A stretch of 64,000 bases of DNA from positions 124,001 through 188,000 of the forward strand of contig NZ_FNKP01000003.1 of assembly GCF_900099835.1 (NCBI RefSeq), written 5' to 3'. Below are positions 25,097-34,787 of this stretch, one piece after another. The translations under genes and the position numbers were made by a program. The notes below the pieces were generated by a model, which made no database searches, was not told where the DNA came from, and was given only the letters and a program-made list of their open reading frames with translations. The first letter of the stretch is position 1. Every line of letters starts with the position of its first letter. The DNA comes from Paraburkholderia fungorum (GTDB lineage Bacteria > Pseudomonadota > Gammaproteobacteria > Burkholderiales > Burkholderiaceae).

Positions 25097-26383
25097 ATGA
25101 CGATCGATTCAGCCCTCCCGAACTTCCGCGCACTCTCTCCGAGCGAACGCTGGACGCATGTCGCCAAGGCTGTCGGCCTCGACGACGCGCAGTACGCGCA
25201 ACTCGCGAAGCCGGGGGCACTGCCGGTGGAAATTGCGGACGGCATGATCGAAAACGTGATCGGCACCTTCGAATTGCCGATGGCGGTGGCCGGGTACTTC
25301 CAGATCAACGGTAAGGACGTGATCGTGCCGATGGCGGTTGAAGAGCCGTCGATCGTCGCGGCGGCATCGTTCATGGCCAAGCTTGCTCGCGAAGCGGGCG
25401 GCTTCCGTACGTCGAGCACCGGCCCGCTGATGCGCGCGCAGGTTCAGATTCTCGGCGTGTCCGACCCGTACGGCGCCCGCCTGTCGTTGCTGAAACACAA
25501 GGAGGAACTGATCGAACTGGCGAACAGCCGCGACAAGGTTCTGATCGGTCTGGGCGGCGGCTGCAAGGACATCGAAGTGCACGTGTTTCCCGACACGCCG
25601 CGTGGCGCGATGATCGTTGCGCACCTGATCGTCGATGTGAGGGATGCGATGGGTGCGAACACGGTCAACACGATGGCCGAATCCGTCGCAGGGCGGGTTG
25701 AGGAAATCACCGGTGGCAAGGTGCGTCTGCGGATTCTGTCGAATCTCGCGGACCTGCGCCTCGCGCGCGCGCAGGTCCGCTATTCGGCCGACACGCTCAG
25801 AACGAAGGAGTATTCGGGCGAAGAAGTGATCGACGGTGTGGTCGATGCCTATCTGTTCGCGGCGATCGATCCCTACCGGGCCGCGACGCACAACAAGGGG
25901 ATCATGAACGGGATCGATCCGGTGATCGTCGCGACCGGCAACGACTGGCGCGCGGTCGAAGCGGGCGCGCATGCCTATGCAAGCCGGGGCGGTCGATACA
26001 CGTCGCTGACGACATGGGAGAAGGCGACTAACGGCGATCTGGTCGGCACGATCGAGATGCCGATGCCCGTCGGTCTGGTCGGCGGCGCGACGAAGACGCA
26101 TCCGCTCGCGCGTCTTGCGCTGAAAATCATGGACGTGAAATCAGCGCAGGAGTTGGGAGAAATCGCCGTTGCAGTGGGCCTCGCGCAGAACATGGGTGCG
26201 TTGCGCGCGCTGTCGACCGAGGGGATTCAACGCGGCCATATGGCGCTGCATGCACGCAACATCGCGATGGCGGCGGGCGCGACCGGCGCCGACGTCGACT
26301 GGGTCGTGAAGCAGATGGTCGCGGCGAAGGACGTGCGCACCGACTACGCGGTGGAACTGCTCGCGGGGTCCCGCCATGGTTGA
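25097..26383 (+). CDS. mvaA: class II (degradative) 3-hydroxy-3-methylglutaryl-CoA reductase
   Basis: At 428 residues it matches the Pseudomonas mevalonii enzyme in length, and all four catalytic residues fall at the same numbers: Glu83 ([11 protein letters not shown]), Lys267 ([11 protein letters not shown]), Asp283 (ATGND) and His381 ([11 protein letters not shown]). Class II enzymes run mainly in the oxidative direction, mevalonate plus CoA to HMG-CoA. It overlaps the HMG-CoA lyase gene by 8 bp, which supports a catabolic role. Confidence 0.95.
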   Translation: MTIDSALPNFRALSPSERWTHVAKAVGLDDAQYAQLAKPGALPVEIADGMIENVIGTFELPMAVAGYFQINGKDVIVPMAVEEPSIVAAASFMAKLAREAGGFRTSSTGPLMRAQVQILGVSDPYGARLSLLKHKEELIELANSRDKVLIGLGGGCKDIEVHVFPDTPRGAMIVAHLIVDVRDAMGANTVNTMAESVAGRVEEITGGKVRLRILSNLADLRLARAQVRYSADTLRTKEYSGEEVIDGVVDAYLFAAIDPYRAATHNKGIMNGIDPVIVATGNDWRAVEAGAHAYASRGGRYTSLTTWEKATNGDLVGTIEMPMPVGLVGGATKTHPLARLALKIMDVKSAQELGEIAVAVGLAQNMGALRALSTEGIQRGHMALHARNIAMAAGATGADVDWVVKQMVAAKDVRTDYAVELLAGSRHG

Positions 26384-27311
26384 CCTGCCCGTTTCCGGCA
26401 AGGTCAGAATCGTCGAGGTCGGTCCGCGCGACGGCTTGCAGAACGAGCCTTCGTTTGTGCCGACCGCGACGAAGGTCGAACTGATCCGCAGACTGATGAA
26501 GGCGGGTGTCATCGCGATCGAAGCCGCCGCGTTCGTTTCGCCGAAATGGGTCCCGCAGATGGCCGACGGCGCCCAGGTGCTGCGCGAGATCGAGCGTCGG
26601 GAAGGCGTCGTGTTGTCGGCGCTCGTGCCGAATCTCAAAGGCTTCGACGCGGCGCTGGAGGCGAGGTGTGACGAGGTTGCCGTGTTCGCAGCGGCATCGG
26701 AGAGCTTCTCGCAGAAGAACATCAATTGTTCGGTCGACGAGAGCATCGACAGGTTCGAGCCGGTCGTAGAGAGGGCGCGGCAGGAGGGCGTGCGCGTGCG
26801 GGGTTACGTGTCCTGCGTGCTGGGATGCCCGTTCGAGGGCGAGATCGATCCGTTGCAGGTCGCGCGCGTGACGTCACGTCTCTACCAGATGGGCTGCTAT
26901 GAGATCAGCCTCGGCGACACGATCGGAACGGGCACGCCTGCGAAGACCCGACGTCTGATCGAAGCGTGCTCGAAAGATGTGCCGTTATCGGCCCTTGCCG
27001 GCCATTTCCACGACACTTGGGGAATGGCCATCGCGAATGTGTACGCCGCGCTGCAATCAGGTATGGCGAGCTTCGATAGTTCGGTGTCCGGTATCGGCGG
27101 GTGCCCGTATTCTCCCGGCGCAACGGGTAACGTCGCGACCGAAGACGTGGTTTACCTGTGCGATGAACTGGGCTTGCACACGGGTATCGATCTCGCTGCG
27201 CTTGCCGAAGCAGGTGAGTTTATTTCGACGGCGCTCGGCAGGGTGACGTCGTCGCGAGTGGCCCGCGCGATGGCGGCGCGCCGCGCTCGCACGATGTCGA
27301 ATAACGTATAG
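26376..27311 (+). CDS. mvaB: hydroxymethylglutaryl-CoA lyase
   Basis: The 311-residue protein has the lyase N-terminus [18 protein letters not shown] with the catalytic Arg-Asp, and the C-terminal [19 protein letters not shown] with the active-site Cys. It splits HMG-CoA into acetyl-CoA and acetoacetate. Coupled to mvaA by overlap, it completes mevalonate breakdown; it could also serve leucine catabolism. Confidence 0.95.
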   Translation: MVDLPVSGKVRIVEVGPRDGLQNEPSFVPTATKVELIRRLMKAGVIAIEAAAFVSPKWVPQMADGAQVLREIERREGVVLSALVPNLKGFDAALEARCDEVAVFAAASESFSQKNINCSVDESIDRFEPVVERARQEGVRVRGYVSCVLGCPFEGEIDPLQVARVTSRLYQMGCYEISLGDTIGTGTPAKTRRLIEACSKDVPLSALAGHFHDTWGMAIANVYAALQSGMASFDSSVSGIGGCPYSPGATGNVATEDVVYLCDELGLHTGIDLAALAEAGEFISTALGRVTSSRVARAMAARRARTMSNNV

Positions 27312-27385
27312 ACGAAGAGCCGGCACAGCGTGCCCAGTCGCGCGGCCGGTCAATTGCAACTCCGACAACGATCCGGAGGAGACAG

Positions 27386-27925
27386 ATGGAAACCTATCGC
27401 GCTCACGCGGCGGCACCGGCCACCGCGACTCAGCGTCATGACGATCCGGCAACGGAGTCGTCACTCGAACTCGTCGAAGTCTGGGGCGACACAGTCGATC
27501 TGCGACATCTTGCATGGTCGGTCGTTCTCGGGACGGGCATCAGCATCGGCGCATTCTTCGCGGGTCAACGGCTGCTGTCGGCATTCGTGCCCGACGCGGC
27601 GATTGCTCGCGCGTACGCGATGCTGGTCGGCCTCGCCGGCTGCCTCGTGGCGGGCATGGTTTGCGCGTTCCTGTTCAAACCGAAGCGCGAGGTTGTCGAG
27701 CACGCGGTCAATCCTGCCGAACGCATGAGAGTACTCGATCAGCTTGCCGCGGAATCCGGCGGACTCGGCACGGTGGCGGATCTCTCGCCGGCCGCGCGAG
27801 CCGAAATGGACGAACTCGGTCTGCTTGATCTGTTCGCTGCCTACGAGCGCGAGCACGCGCATGAGCGGCATATCGACGAAGCCAACCGTCCGGCCGATCT
27901 GGCCATGAGCAAAGGAGCACACTGA
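27386..27925 (+). CDS. membrane protein, probable small partner of the TctA-like permease
   Basis: The 179-residue protein has two predicted transmembrane helices (about residues 47-67 and 75-97) and a soluble acidic C-terminal half. It starts after a GGAGGAG ribosome site and overlaps the next gene by 1 bp. Small membrane subunits (TctB) accompany TctA permeases, but this one does not look like a standard four-helix TctB. A transporter subunit role is inferred from position. Confidence 0.65.
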   Translation: METYRAHAAAPATATQRHDDPATESSLELVEVWGDTVDLRHLAWSVVLGTGISIGAFFAGQRLLSAFVPDAAIARAYAMLVGLAGCLVAGMVCAFLFKPKREVVEHAVNPAERMRVLDQLAAESGGLGTVADLSPAARAEMDELGLLDLFAAYEREHAHERHIDEANRPADLAMSKGAH

Positions 27926-29304
27926 TGGACCCGCTTCTTCACCAGCTGGTAATCGCGCTGTCGATGGGACTGCTCGGCGCGATCGTATTCGCCGGTATCG
28001 GCCTGATTTCCGGCACGGACGAGACGACCACCATCGCTCCGCTGACACTTCTTGTTGCGCTGCTGGGTGTGCCGCCTGCTGGCGTATTCACGTTTTTCAT
28101 GTCGGGCGCGGTCGCGAAACACATGACCCATGCGATCCCGACCGCGCTGCTCGGCATACCCGGCGATACGATGGCCGCACCGTTGCTGCAGCAGGCGACA
28201 ATGTTGCGCGCGCTCGGCGTGCCGCATATTGCGTTACGCAAGATGATCTCAGGCGGGATCATCGCGGCTTTTGTGGCGGTACCGCTTGCGGTTCTGTTCG
28301 CCGTGCTGCTGGCACCGTTCGGTAGCGCAATCTCCAAAGCCGCCCCTTGGGTGTTCCTCGTTGCGGCGGTTGTCATCGCGTACTTTTCCGCCGGACGATG
28401 GGCGTCGGTGCTGCTGTTGTTGCCGTTCGTGCTGCTGATCGTCGGCCTGCAGGGTTTGACCGGAAAATACGGCGTAAAGCTCAGTGTTAGCTACTTCCTC
28501 GGAATCGCAATCGGCCCGCTCGTCGCCGATCTCTTTTCGATTCTCTCTCCGGCCGAGCGGAACCGGATGCGCCGTCCGCATGTATCGACCTTCTCGCTTG
28601 CGCCGGACCTGAAGGCGTGGCGCGGTTACTTTCCCAATCCGTTCCGCGTGCTCGACAGGCAGCAGACGGCGTGGACGATGGCGACGGCTGCCGTGTCGAG
28701 CGCGACCTTCGTGTTCAGCCCGGTGGCGATGACCGTGGTGATGGGGGAACTGGTCGGCACACGTGTCAAGCATGCGTATCAGCGGCTGACCACGGTGATC
28801 GCGGCCCGCAACGGCGTGACGGAAGCGACCTATATCGCGGAAGCGCTGATTCCGCTCATTGCGTTCGGTTTGCCTCTGAGTCCGGTCGCGGCGGGGCCGG
28901 CCGCGCCGCTGTTCAATGCGCCTCCGCGCTTCTCCGTGGACACAGCAACCGGGCACATCAACAACCTGCATACGTTGATGTCGGTTCACGAGTTCCTGGG
29001 TTATGGACTGTTGTCGGTCCTGCTCGCTGCGCTGATCGCGTATCCGCTCGCAATGAACTATGCGCACCGGGCGGCGTCGTTCGTCGCGCGTCGTTTGAGT
29101 CACGAAGCGATTATCGCGACGTTCTCGGGACTGATCGTCGTGATCAGCTTCTGGGAAGGACAGTTGCTCGGGCTGGCCGTCATTCTCACCGTGGGCCTGT
29201 TCGGCGGCCTGCTGTCGCGGCTGTTCGCATTTAACGCGGGGGTGCAGTTCATGGGCTACTACGTCGCCGTGTTGAGCGTGCCGGCGATTGCCAGATTGTT
29301 CTGA
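27925..29304 (+). CDS. TctA-type tripartite transporter large permease
   Basis: The 459-residue protein is strongly hydrophobic with about eleven membrane helices. It has the TctA pattern FAGIGLISGTDETTTIAPLT and GIPGDTMAAPLLQQA. TctA permeases take up carboxylates with a periplasmic TctC binding protein, which is absent here. Downstream of mvaAB it is the best candidate for mevalonate or a related 3-hydroxy-acid importer (inference). Confidence 0.82.
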   Translation: MDPLLHQLVIALSMGLLGAIVFAGIGLISGTDETTTIAPLTLLVALLGVPPAGVFTFFMSGAVAKHMTHAIPTALLGIPGDTMAAPLLQQATMLRALGVPHIALRKMISGGIIAAFVAVPLAVLFAVLLAPFGSAISKAAPWVFLVAAVVIAYFSAGRWASVLLLLPFVLLIVGLQGLTGKYGVKLSVSYFLGIAIGPLVADLFSILSPAERNRMRRPHVSTFSLAPDLKAWRGYFPNPFRVLDRQQTAWTMATAAVSSATFVFSPVAMTVVMGELVGTRVKHAYQRLTTVIAARNGVTEATYIAEALIPLIAFGLPLSPVAAGPAAPLFNAPPRFSVDTATGHINNLHTLMSVHEFLGYGLLSVLLAALIAYPLAMNYAHRAASFVARRLSHEAIIATFSGLIVVISFWEGQLLGLAVILTVGLFGGLLSRLFAFNAGVQFMGYYVAVLSVPAIARLF

Positions 29305-29503
29305 CTGTTCTGACTGGCAATCGCCTCTAGCGCATATCTGCTTTGCTTCAAACAGCATTCGGCGCGCACGTTCGACAGAGCCGGAGCCGGTCAGAATAAT
29401 GTTTGCTTGCCGCCGCGACGTATTGCATCGGTGGGAAGCAACGGAAATGCTTTGAGGGTCATCCCTGGTTGCAGGGAGCCTTCGTCACGCCTATCTTTCT
29501 ACA

Positions 29504-29515
29504 TCATACGTATGA
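29504..29515. promoter_or_regulatory. GntR/FadR-type operator candidate
   Basis: The perfect 12-bp palindrome TCATACGTATGA lies 12 bp before the GntR start codon, where an autoregulatory site is expected. Short TA-centred palindromes of this kind are typical for FadR-subfamily regulators. Confidence 0.5.
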
Positions 29516-29527
29516 CATAGAGATAAA

Positions 29528-30250
29528 ATGGTGGCGACGCTACACAGACAGGTCCTGAATCAGCTCGGCGAACAGATCTGTTCGGGCAAGTTCATGCCGG
29601 GCGACATCCTGCCGGCCGAGCCCGTGCTCGCCGAACAGATGCAGGTGAGCCGCATCACGATCCGCGAGACGATGAAGTCGCTGTCGGCCAAGGGCATGCT
29701 GCAAGTGCGCCGCCGCTACGGCACCATCGTGCTGCCGCGCGCGCAATGGCAACTGTTCGATCCCGACGTGATCACGTGGCGCGCGCGCGCCGGCGCAATC
29801 GAGCCGGGCCTGATCGAAGATCTGATGGAACTGCGTCTGATCATCGAGCCGAACGCGGCCAGGCTCGCCGCGAAGCGCGCGACGCCGGAAGATCGCATCG
29901 CCGTGCGCCGCGCCTTCAAGGCGATGGAGCGGGCGGTGGCCGGCCACGGCGACTACGTGCCTGCCGACCTCGCATTTCACGGCGCCATTCTGGCCGCCTG
30001 TCACAACCAGTTCGTTCAGCAGATGCAGAACGCGCTGTCGGCGATCTTGCGCACGAGCTTCGAACTCAGTTCCGAAATTGCCGGCGGCCCGGCCCGTTCT
30101 CTGCCGATGCACGAGGCGCTGTGCGTGGCGATCGAGCAGGGCGATCCGCAGGCCGCGGAAGAGGCCGTGCTGACGCTGATCAAGCGCGCCGAGCAGGATT
30201 TCGAGGACCGCGCCGCATTGAACGACACCGCCAACGGCACACCGTCCTGA
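29528..30250 (+). CDS. GntR-family regulator (FadR subfamily, FCD domain)
   Basis: The 240-residue protein has an N-terminal winged helix (GDILPAEPVLAEQMQVSRIT, about residues 25-44) and an all-helical FCD domain with the metal-site Asp and His residues (DLAFHGAILAACHN, LPMHEAL). It resembles regulators of sugar-acid use. It precedes an SDR, an MFS transporter and a dehydratase on the same strand, its probable targets. Confidence 0.88.
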   Translation: MVATLHRQVLNQLGEQICSGKFMPGDILPAEPVLAEQMQVSRITIRETMKSLSAKGMLQVRRRYGTIVLPRAQWQLFDPDVITWRARAGAIEPGLIEDLMELRLIIEPNAARLAAKRATPEDRIAVRRAFKAMERAVAGHGDYVPADLAFHGAILAACHNQFVQQMQNALSAILRTSFELSSEIAGGPARSLPMHEALCVAIEQGDPQAAEEAVLTLIKRAEQDFEDRAALNDTANGTPS

Positions 30251-30327
30251 CGCAGGCAGGTTTCGCCAGCAGCGCATTAAACCCAATTTGAAACGCGACG
30301 ATCCAGACAACCCAAGCGATCGCGACG

Positions 30328-30347
30328 GGCGCACTCGCGCCTTTTTT
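30328..30347 (+). terminator. intrinsic terminator between GntR and SDR genes
   Basis: GGCGC-ACTC-GCGCC (30328-30341) is followed directly by TTTTTT. It would end the regulator transcript, so the SDR operon either has its own promoter or depends on partial read-through. Confidence 0.65.
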
Positions 30348-30369
30348 GTGAACACAGAGGACTCACAGC

Positions 30370-31137
30370 ATGACCCAATTATTCGATCTGAAAGGCCGCA
30401 CGGCACTCATCACCGGCTCGGCGCGCGGCATCGGCTACGCGCTGGCCGAAGGATTGGCGGCGGCCGGCGCGAGCGTCGTGCTCAACGGCACGCGTGCGGA
30501 TACAGTCGCCGAATCGGTCGGCAAGTTGAGCCGCGCAGGGCACAACGCACTGGGACGCGCTTTCGACGTCACCGATGAAGCGGCTGTCGCCGAGGCCTTC
30601 GCACAGTGGGACAAGGACGGCGTGCAGATCGATATCGTCGTGAATAACGCAGGCATCCAGTTCCGCAAACCGCTCGTCGATCTCGAACTGAGCGACTGGC
30701 AGCGCGTGATCGACACCAATCTGACCAGCGCGTTCATCGTCGCGAAACAGGCGGCACGACGCATGATCGCGCGCGGCACGGGTGGCAAGATCATCAACAT
30801 CGGTTCGCTCACCAGCGAGGGCGCGCGGGCGACCGTCGGCGCGTATACCGCGGCGAAGGGCGGCATCAAGATGCTGACCCGCGCGATGAGCGCCGAGTGG
30901 GCGGCCTCGAACATCCAGGCGAACGCGATCGGTCCGGGCTACATCCTGACCGACATGAACAAACCGCTCATCGAAAACGCCGCCTTCGATGCCTGGGTCA
31001 AGAGCAGCAATCCTTCGCAACGCTGGGGCAAACCGGAAGAACTGGTCGGCACCGCGGTGTATCTGGCCTCGCCTGCTTCGAGCTATGTGAACGGCCAGAT
31101 CATCTACGTCGACGGCGGCTGGCTGGCCGTGCTCTGA
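30370..31137 (+). CDS. SDR-family oxidoreductase, gluconate 5-dehydrogenase-like
   Basis: The 255-residue short-chain dehydrogenase has the cofactor loop TGSARGIG and the catalytic Ser...YxxxK arrangement (INIGSLTS, then GAYTAAKGG). It ends IIYVDGGWLAVL. The pattern is close to gluconate 5-dehydrogenase and 2-keto-3-deoxygluconate oxidoreductases. The neighbouring dehydratase and sugar-acid transporter support a sugar-acid substrate. Confidence 0.85.
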   Translation: MTQLFDLKGRTALITGSARGIGYALAEGLAAAGASVVLNGTRADTVAESVGKLSRAGHNALGRAFDVTDEAAVAEAFAQWDKDGVQIDIVVNNAGIQFRKPLVDLELSDWQRVIDTNLTSAFIVAKQAARRMIARGTGGKIINIGSLTSEGARATVGAYTAAKGGIKMLTRAMSAEWAASNIQANAIGPGYILTDMNKPLIENAAFDAWVKSSNPSQRWGKPEELVGTAVYLASPASSYVNGQIIYVDGGWLAVL

Positions 31138-31235
31138 CGCTGCTTCGAATGCAGGCTCGCGCGAGTCCAGCAGAACAAATAAATCGACTCGCGCGCGCTC
31201 AACCTTTGTATACGCCGTACCGATCCGGAGACATC

Positions 31236-32528
31236 ATGGAAAGCGTCAAACCCGTAGCACCTCAAAGATGGTGGTATCTGATGCCCATCATCTTCATCAC
31301 CTACAGCCTGGCCTATCTCGATCGCGCGAATTACGGCTTCGCCGCCGCAGCCGGGATCGACAGGGATCTTGGCATTACGCACGGCACGTCGTCGCTGATC
31401 GGCTCGCTGTTCTTTCTCGGCTACTGTCTATTTCAGGTGCCAGGCGCGATCTACGCGCAGCGCAACAGCGTCAAGAAGCTGATCTTCTTCAGCCTGATTC
31501 TGTGGGGCGTGTGCGCGGCCGCCACCGGCATGGTCAGCAATATTCCGATGCTGATGGCGCTGCGATTCATCCTCGGCGTGGTGGAGGCCGCCGTGATGCC
31601 GTCGATGCTGATGTACATCAGCCGATGGTTCACACGCAGCGAACGCTCGCGTGCCAACACCTTCCTGATTCTCGGCAACCCGGTGACGGTGCTGTGGATG
31701 TCGGTGGTGTCGGGTTATCTGGTCCGCAGTTTCGGCTGGCGCGAGATGTTTGTCTTCGAAGGCGCCCCGGCGCTGATCTGGGCAGTGGTGTGGTGGTTCA
31801 CGGTGAAGGATCGTCCGGCCGACGCGCCCTGGATGAGCGACGCCGAAAAGACCGAATTCGCGGCACGTCTGAAAGCGGAGCAGGCCGATATCGCACCGGT
31901 GCGCGACTACAAGGCGGCGTTCCGCTCGTCGATCGTGATGAAGTTCTGCGCGATTCACGCGCTGTGGAGTATCGGCGTGTACGGCTTCATCATGTGGCTG
32001 CCGTCGATTCTCAAGGCCGCCTCGACGATCGATATCGTCTCGGTCGGCTGGCTGGCCGCCGTGCCGTATCTCGCTGCCATCATTCTGATGTTGCTCGCGT
32101 CGTGGCTGTCGGACAAGACGCGCAACCGCAAGCTGTTCGTGTGGCCGCTGCTTCTGGTCGGCACGATCGCGTTCGTCGCGTCGTACCTGGTCGGCGGCTC
32201 GCATTTCTGGATTTCGTTCGCGCTGCTGGTCGTCGCGGGGGCCACCATGTATGCGCCTTACGGCCCGTTCTTCGCGCTGGTCCCCGAATTGATTCCGAGC
32301 AACGTGCTGGGTGGCGCGATCGGCCTGATCAATGCGTGCGGCGCACTCGGTGCGTTCGCGGGTTCGTGGGTGGTGGGTTACCTGAACGGTGTGACCGGCA
32401 GCCCCGCGGCGTCGTACATCTTCATGGCGGCCGGCTTGCTGCTCTCCGTGATTCTGATGATCACCGTGCCTGCGCATTCCGGTCAGCGCGCGAAGGATAA
32501 AGCGCCGCTCTCGCTGCATCGCACGTAA
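31236..32528 (+). CDS. MFS transporter, anion:cation symporter (sugar-acid) family
   Basis: I use ATG 31236 after a CGGAG ribosome site (430 residues), not the longer upstream frame. The protein has twelve predicted membrane helices and the family opening YLMPIIFITYSLAYLDRANYG. Relatives import hexuronates, glucarate or galactonate with protons. It lies between the SDR and the dehydratase, so it probably imports the substrate of the pathway. Confidence 0.88.
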   Translation: MESVKPVAPQRWWYLMPIIFITYSLAYLDRANYGFAAAAGIDRDLGITHGTSSLIGSLFFLGYCLFQVPGAIYAQRNSVKKLIFFSLILWGVCAAATGMVSNIPMLMALRFILGVVEAAVMPSMLMYISRWFTRSERSRANTFLILGNPVTVLWMSVVSGYLVRSFGWREMFVFEGAPALIWAVVWWFTVKDRPADAPWMSDAEKTEFAARLKAEQADIAPVRDYKAAFRSSIVMKFCAIHALWSIGVYGFIMWLPSILKAASTIDIVSVGWLAAVPYLAAIILMLLASWLSDKTRNRKLFVWPLLLVGTIAFVASYLVGGSHFWISFALLVVAGATMYAPYGPFFALVPELIPSNVLGGAIGLINACGALGAFAGSWVVGYLNGVTGSPAASYIFMAAGLLLSVILMITVPAHSGQRAKDKAPLSLHRT

Positions 32529-32579
32529 GGCTCCGGTTGAGCACATCTGTTCCCCTTGATTCGTTTTTGGCAGGCTGAA

Positions 32580-33827
32580 ATGGCAACTCTGATTACCGAT
32601 GTAAAGGTCATCCTGACCGCGCCGGAAGGCATCAATCTGATCGTCGTGAAGGTGGAGACGAACCAGCCTGGTCTGGTCGGGCTTGGGTGCGCGACGTTCG
32701 CTTACCGGCACGTGGCGGTGAAGTGTCTCATCGAGGAGTATTTGCGGCCGTTGCTGATCGGCCGCGATGCCGAAGCGATCGAAGAGCTATGGCAACTGAT
32801 GCATCAGAACGCGTACTGGCGTAACGGGCCGATCGAGAACAACGCGATTTCCGGCGTCGATATGGCGTTGTGGGATATCAAGGGCAAGCAGGCGAATATG
32901 CCGCTGTATCAGCTATTCGGCGGCAAGTGCCGTGAAGCTGTGCCGATTTACCGGCATGCCGACGGCCGCGATCTGAACGAGCTATGCGAGAACATCCAGA
33001 AGTATCGGGAGCAGGGGATCACGCATATCCGCTGTCAGAGCGGCGGATATGGCGGGGGCGGCTACGGTCGCGCGCCGGCGGGTGCACCCGCTGGATCGGC
33101 GGACGGCGTATATCTCGACAGCAGGAAATACATGCGCGAGACGCTCAAACTGTTCGACGGCATTCGCAGCAAGATCGGCTTCGACGTCGCGCTGTGTCAC
33201 GACGTTCACGAACGGTTGAAGCCGGTCGAAGCGGTCCGTTTCGCGTGCGAGCTGGAACAGTACGACCTGTTCTTTCTCGAAGACGCGATCCCGCTGGAGG
33301 AGGGCGAATGGATGCGCCAGTTGCGCGCGAAAACGACCACGCCGCTGGCTCAGGGGGAACTGTTCAACAATCCTTATGAATGGCGCTTTCTGATCACCGA
33401 ACGGCTGGTGGATTACATCCGCGTGCATTTGAGTCAGATCGGCGGCATTACGGCGGGACGCAAGCTGCAGATCTTCGCCGAGCAGTTCGCCGTGAGGACG
33501 GCGTGGCACGGACCCGGTGACATGTCGCCGCTGGCGCACGCGGCCAACATCCACATCGACCTTGCGTCGCGCAATTTCGGCGTGCAGGAATGGTCCGGCA
33601 CAGAGCCGCCGAACTTCGTGATTCAGGAGCTCAAAGGGCCGAGAGCCGCGTTACTCGACGTATTTCCGGGGCTTCCGGAGTTTCGCGACGGCTATGTCTA
33701 TGCCAACGACAAACCAGGGCTCGGCGTGGATATTGACGAAGCCGAGGCGGCGAAATATCCCTGTGAGAATACCGTCACGACGTGGACCCAGACGAGATTG
33801 AAAGACGGGACGCTGCAAACGCCGTGA
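32580..33827 (+). CDS. mannonate dehydratase / RspA-type enolase-superfamily dehydratase
   Basis: ATG 32580 gives 415 residues beginning MATLITDVKVILTAPEG. The barrel has the three acidic metal ligands of the superfamily (in FDVALCHDVHE, FFLEDAIP and LAQGELFNNP) and the loop CQSGGYGGGGYGRAP typical of the ManD subgroup. These enzymes dehydrate D-mannonate or D-gluconate to 2-keto-3-deoxygluconate, though some are very slow. Specificity is not readable from sequence. Confidence 0.88.
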   Translation: MATLITDVKVILTAPEGINLIVVKVETNQPGLVGLGCATFAYRHVAVKCLIEEYLRPLLIGRDAEAIEELWQLMHQNAYWRNGPIENNAISGVDMALWDIKGKQANMPLYQLFGGKCREAVPIYRHADGRDLNELCENIQKYREQGITHIRCQSGGYGGGGYGRAPAGAPAGSADGVYLDSRKYMRETLKLFDGIRSKIGFDVALCHDVHERLKPVEAVRFACELEQYDLFFLEDAIPLEEGEWMRQLRAKTTTPLAQGELFNNPYEWRFLITERLVDYIRVHLSQIGGITAGRKLQIFAEQFAVRTAWHGPGDMSPLAHAANIHIDLASRNFGVQEWSGTEPPNFVIQELKGPRAALLDVFPGLPEFRDGYVYANDKPGLGVDIDEAEAAKYPCENTVTTWTQTRLKDGTLQTP

Positions 33828-34166
33828 TCGTGCTTTGAAGTGCGATCCGGCGGGGCTTGCGTGGTGGCGTTTCGGTCATTACGCGATGTCCTTTGTTGTC
33901 GACACCGGCCGCCCGCGCGAATGCTCATGGTGCACATCCCGCCACGCTCCCTAATCGACTCCCGACATCGTCATAGTGTATTAACAGAAGGTGTTAATCG
34001 CTTGAAAAGGATGATGTCGCGTGCGATGTATGATGATTCATCCGTCCGCGCAGCCGCGCGGCGGTATCGATTTCGTATTTTTCCGACCTACGACATGATC
34101 CGTCTGCTGCAGACGGATCATGAATCCATCACGCTCAACGGTTGATCGGCAACGCCCAATAACAAG
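33828..34166. other. intergenic region after dehydratase gene
   Basis: About 340 bp with no convincing gene. It contains an AT-rich stretch around 33975-34015 and the strong hairpin at 34094-34122, and separates the sugar-acid operon from the FlhD-like gene. Confidence 0.5.
34094..34122. terminator. 13-bp perfect hairpin
   Basis: CATGATCCGTCTG (34094-34106) and CAGACGGATCATG (34110-34122) pair perfectly around a CTG loop. There is no T run. It lies between the rightward dehydratase gene and the leftward FlhD-like gene, so it may end both transcripts. Confidence 0.5.
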
Positions 34167-34397
34167 TCAGCCCAGAGATGTGGCGTCGGCCCGAAACTGA
34201 CAGATCAGTTCGCCGCTGTCAGCAAGTATCTCAATCTCAGCGGGGGTCAACGAGCGGATTCGGGTGGCCATTGAATCCGACAGACCGAGTGCCGACTTTG
34301 CGTGCTCGGCATCGTCGCCCAGCATGCGCTGAGCTAGCAGCAGGTACGATTGATTGAAGGCGGCAATTGCCCGCAGGCTTTCCAGATCGTTCAACAT
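34167..34397 (-). CDS. short orphan FlhD-like protein
   Basis: The 76-residue protein matches the N-terminal two-thirds of the flagellar regulator FlhD: FNQSYLLLAQRMLGDD, SMATRIRSLTPAEI and GELICQFRAD align with FlhD helices. Full FlhD is about 105-120 residues; the C-terminal part is missing, and no flhC is adjacent. It may be an FlhD paralogue that modulates FlhDC or another partner. Its place beside an exopolysaccharide locus hints at a motility/matrix switch, which is inference. Confidence 0.72.
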   Translation of the reverse strand: MLNDLESLRAIAAFNQSYLLLAQRMLGDDAEHAKSALGLSDSMATRIRSLTPAEIEILADSGELICQFRADATSLG

Positions 34398-34787
34398 TGT
34401 TGCCTTATACGAAGGTTGATGTGCCCATCACCGTCGACTCTCCGGCGATACGCTCCTTCGCAGTTTATCCGCGCCAGTTGGCCGGTTTCTGACAAAACCT
34501 TGATGCGATCCGCCATTCAAGTCTCGCTATGGATACTCGAGAGAAATGAACTCTGAGCTTTTCGCGGCGAATTGTGTAGCGTTCCGTCATTCGATCAGTG
34601 TGATCCGACAGGTCTTAACCTGACTTACCTGGGGGAGGGAGATACTGGCACTGGATTCGCCCCCGCGAATCCTATGGCCTCGGTTCAACCTGCCCGGCTT
34701 TTTCGATTCACGCGGGCAGGTTCTTTTTATTAGAGAGCCTGTATTTCCAAATAAACACCGACCATTTCACACGCGAGATTCAAGCCA
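34398..34787 (+). promoter_or_regulatory. leader region of galU
   Basis: This 390-bp region between the FlhD-like start and galU has no convincing ORF but contains a strong terminator at 34687-34731, 57 bp before the galU start. The terminator must act on an RNA started upstream, so the region encodes either a small RNA or an attenuated galU leader. Confidence 0.5.
34687..34731 (+). terminator. intrinsic terminator in the galU leader
   Basis: AACCTGCCCG (34687-34696) pairs with CGGGCAGGTT (34713-34722) over 10 bp, followed by CTTTTTATT. It is a textbook rho-independent terminator on the plus strand. Confidence 0.75.

Noticed and set aside
27320..27335. GGCACAGCGTGCC in the gap after mvaB resembles the methanol-module operator
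   Set aside because: It lies between genes unrelated to C1 metabolism and lacks a partner site; most likely chance in GC-rich DNA, but noted as background for the motif.
28249..29358. 369-codon minus-strand frame opposite the TctA-like permease
   Set aside because: It is Arg/Gln/His-rich without a hydrophobic core, typical of an antisense shadow of a membrane-protein gene.
32982..33554. 190-codon minus-strand frame opposite the mannonate dehydratase-like gene
   Set aside because: It is a shadow of a well-conserved enzyme and has no start site.
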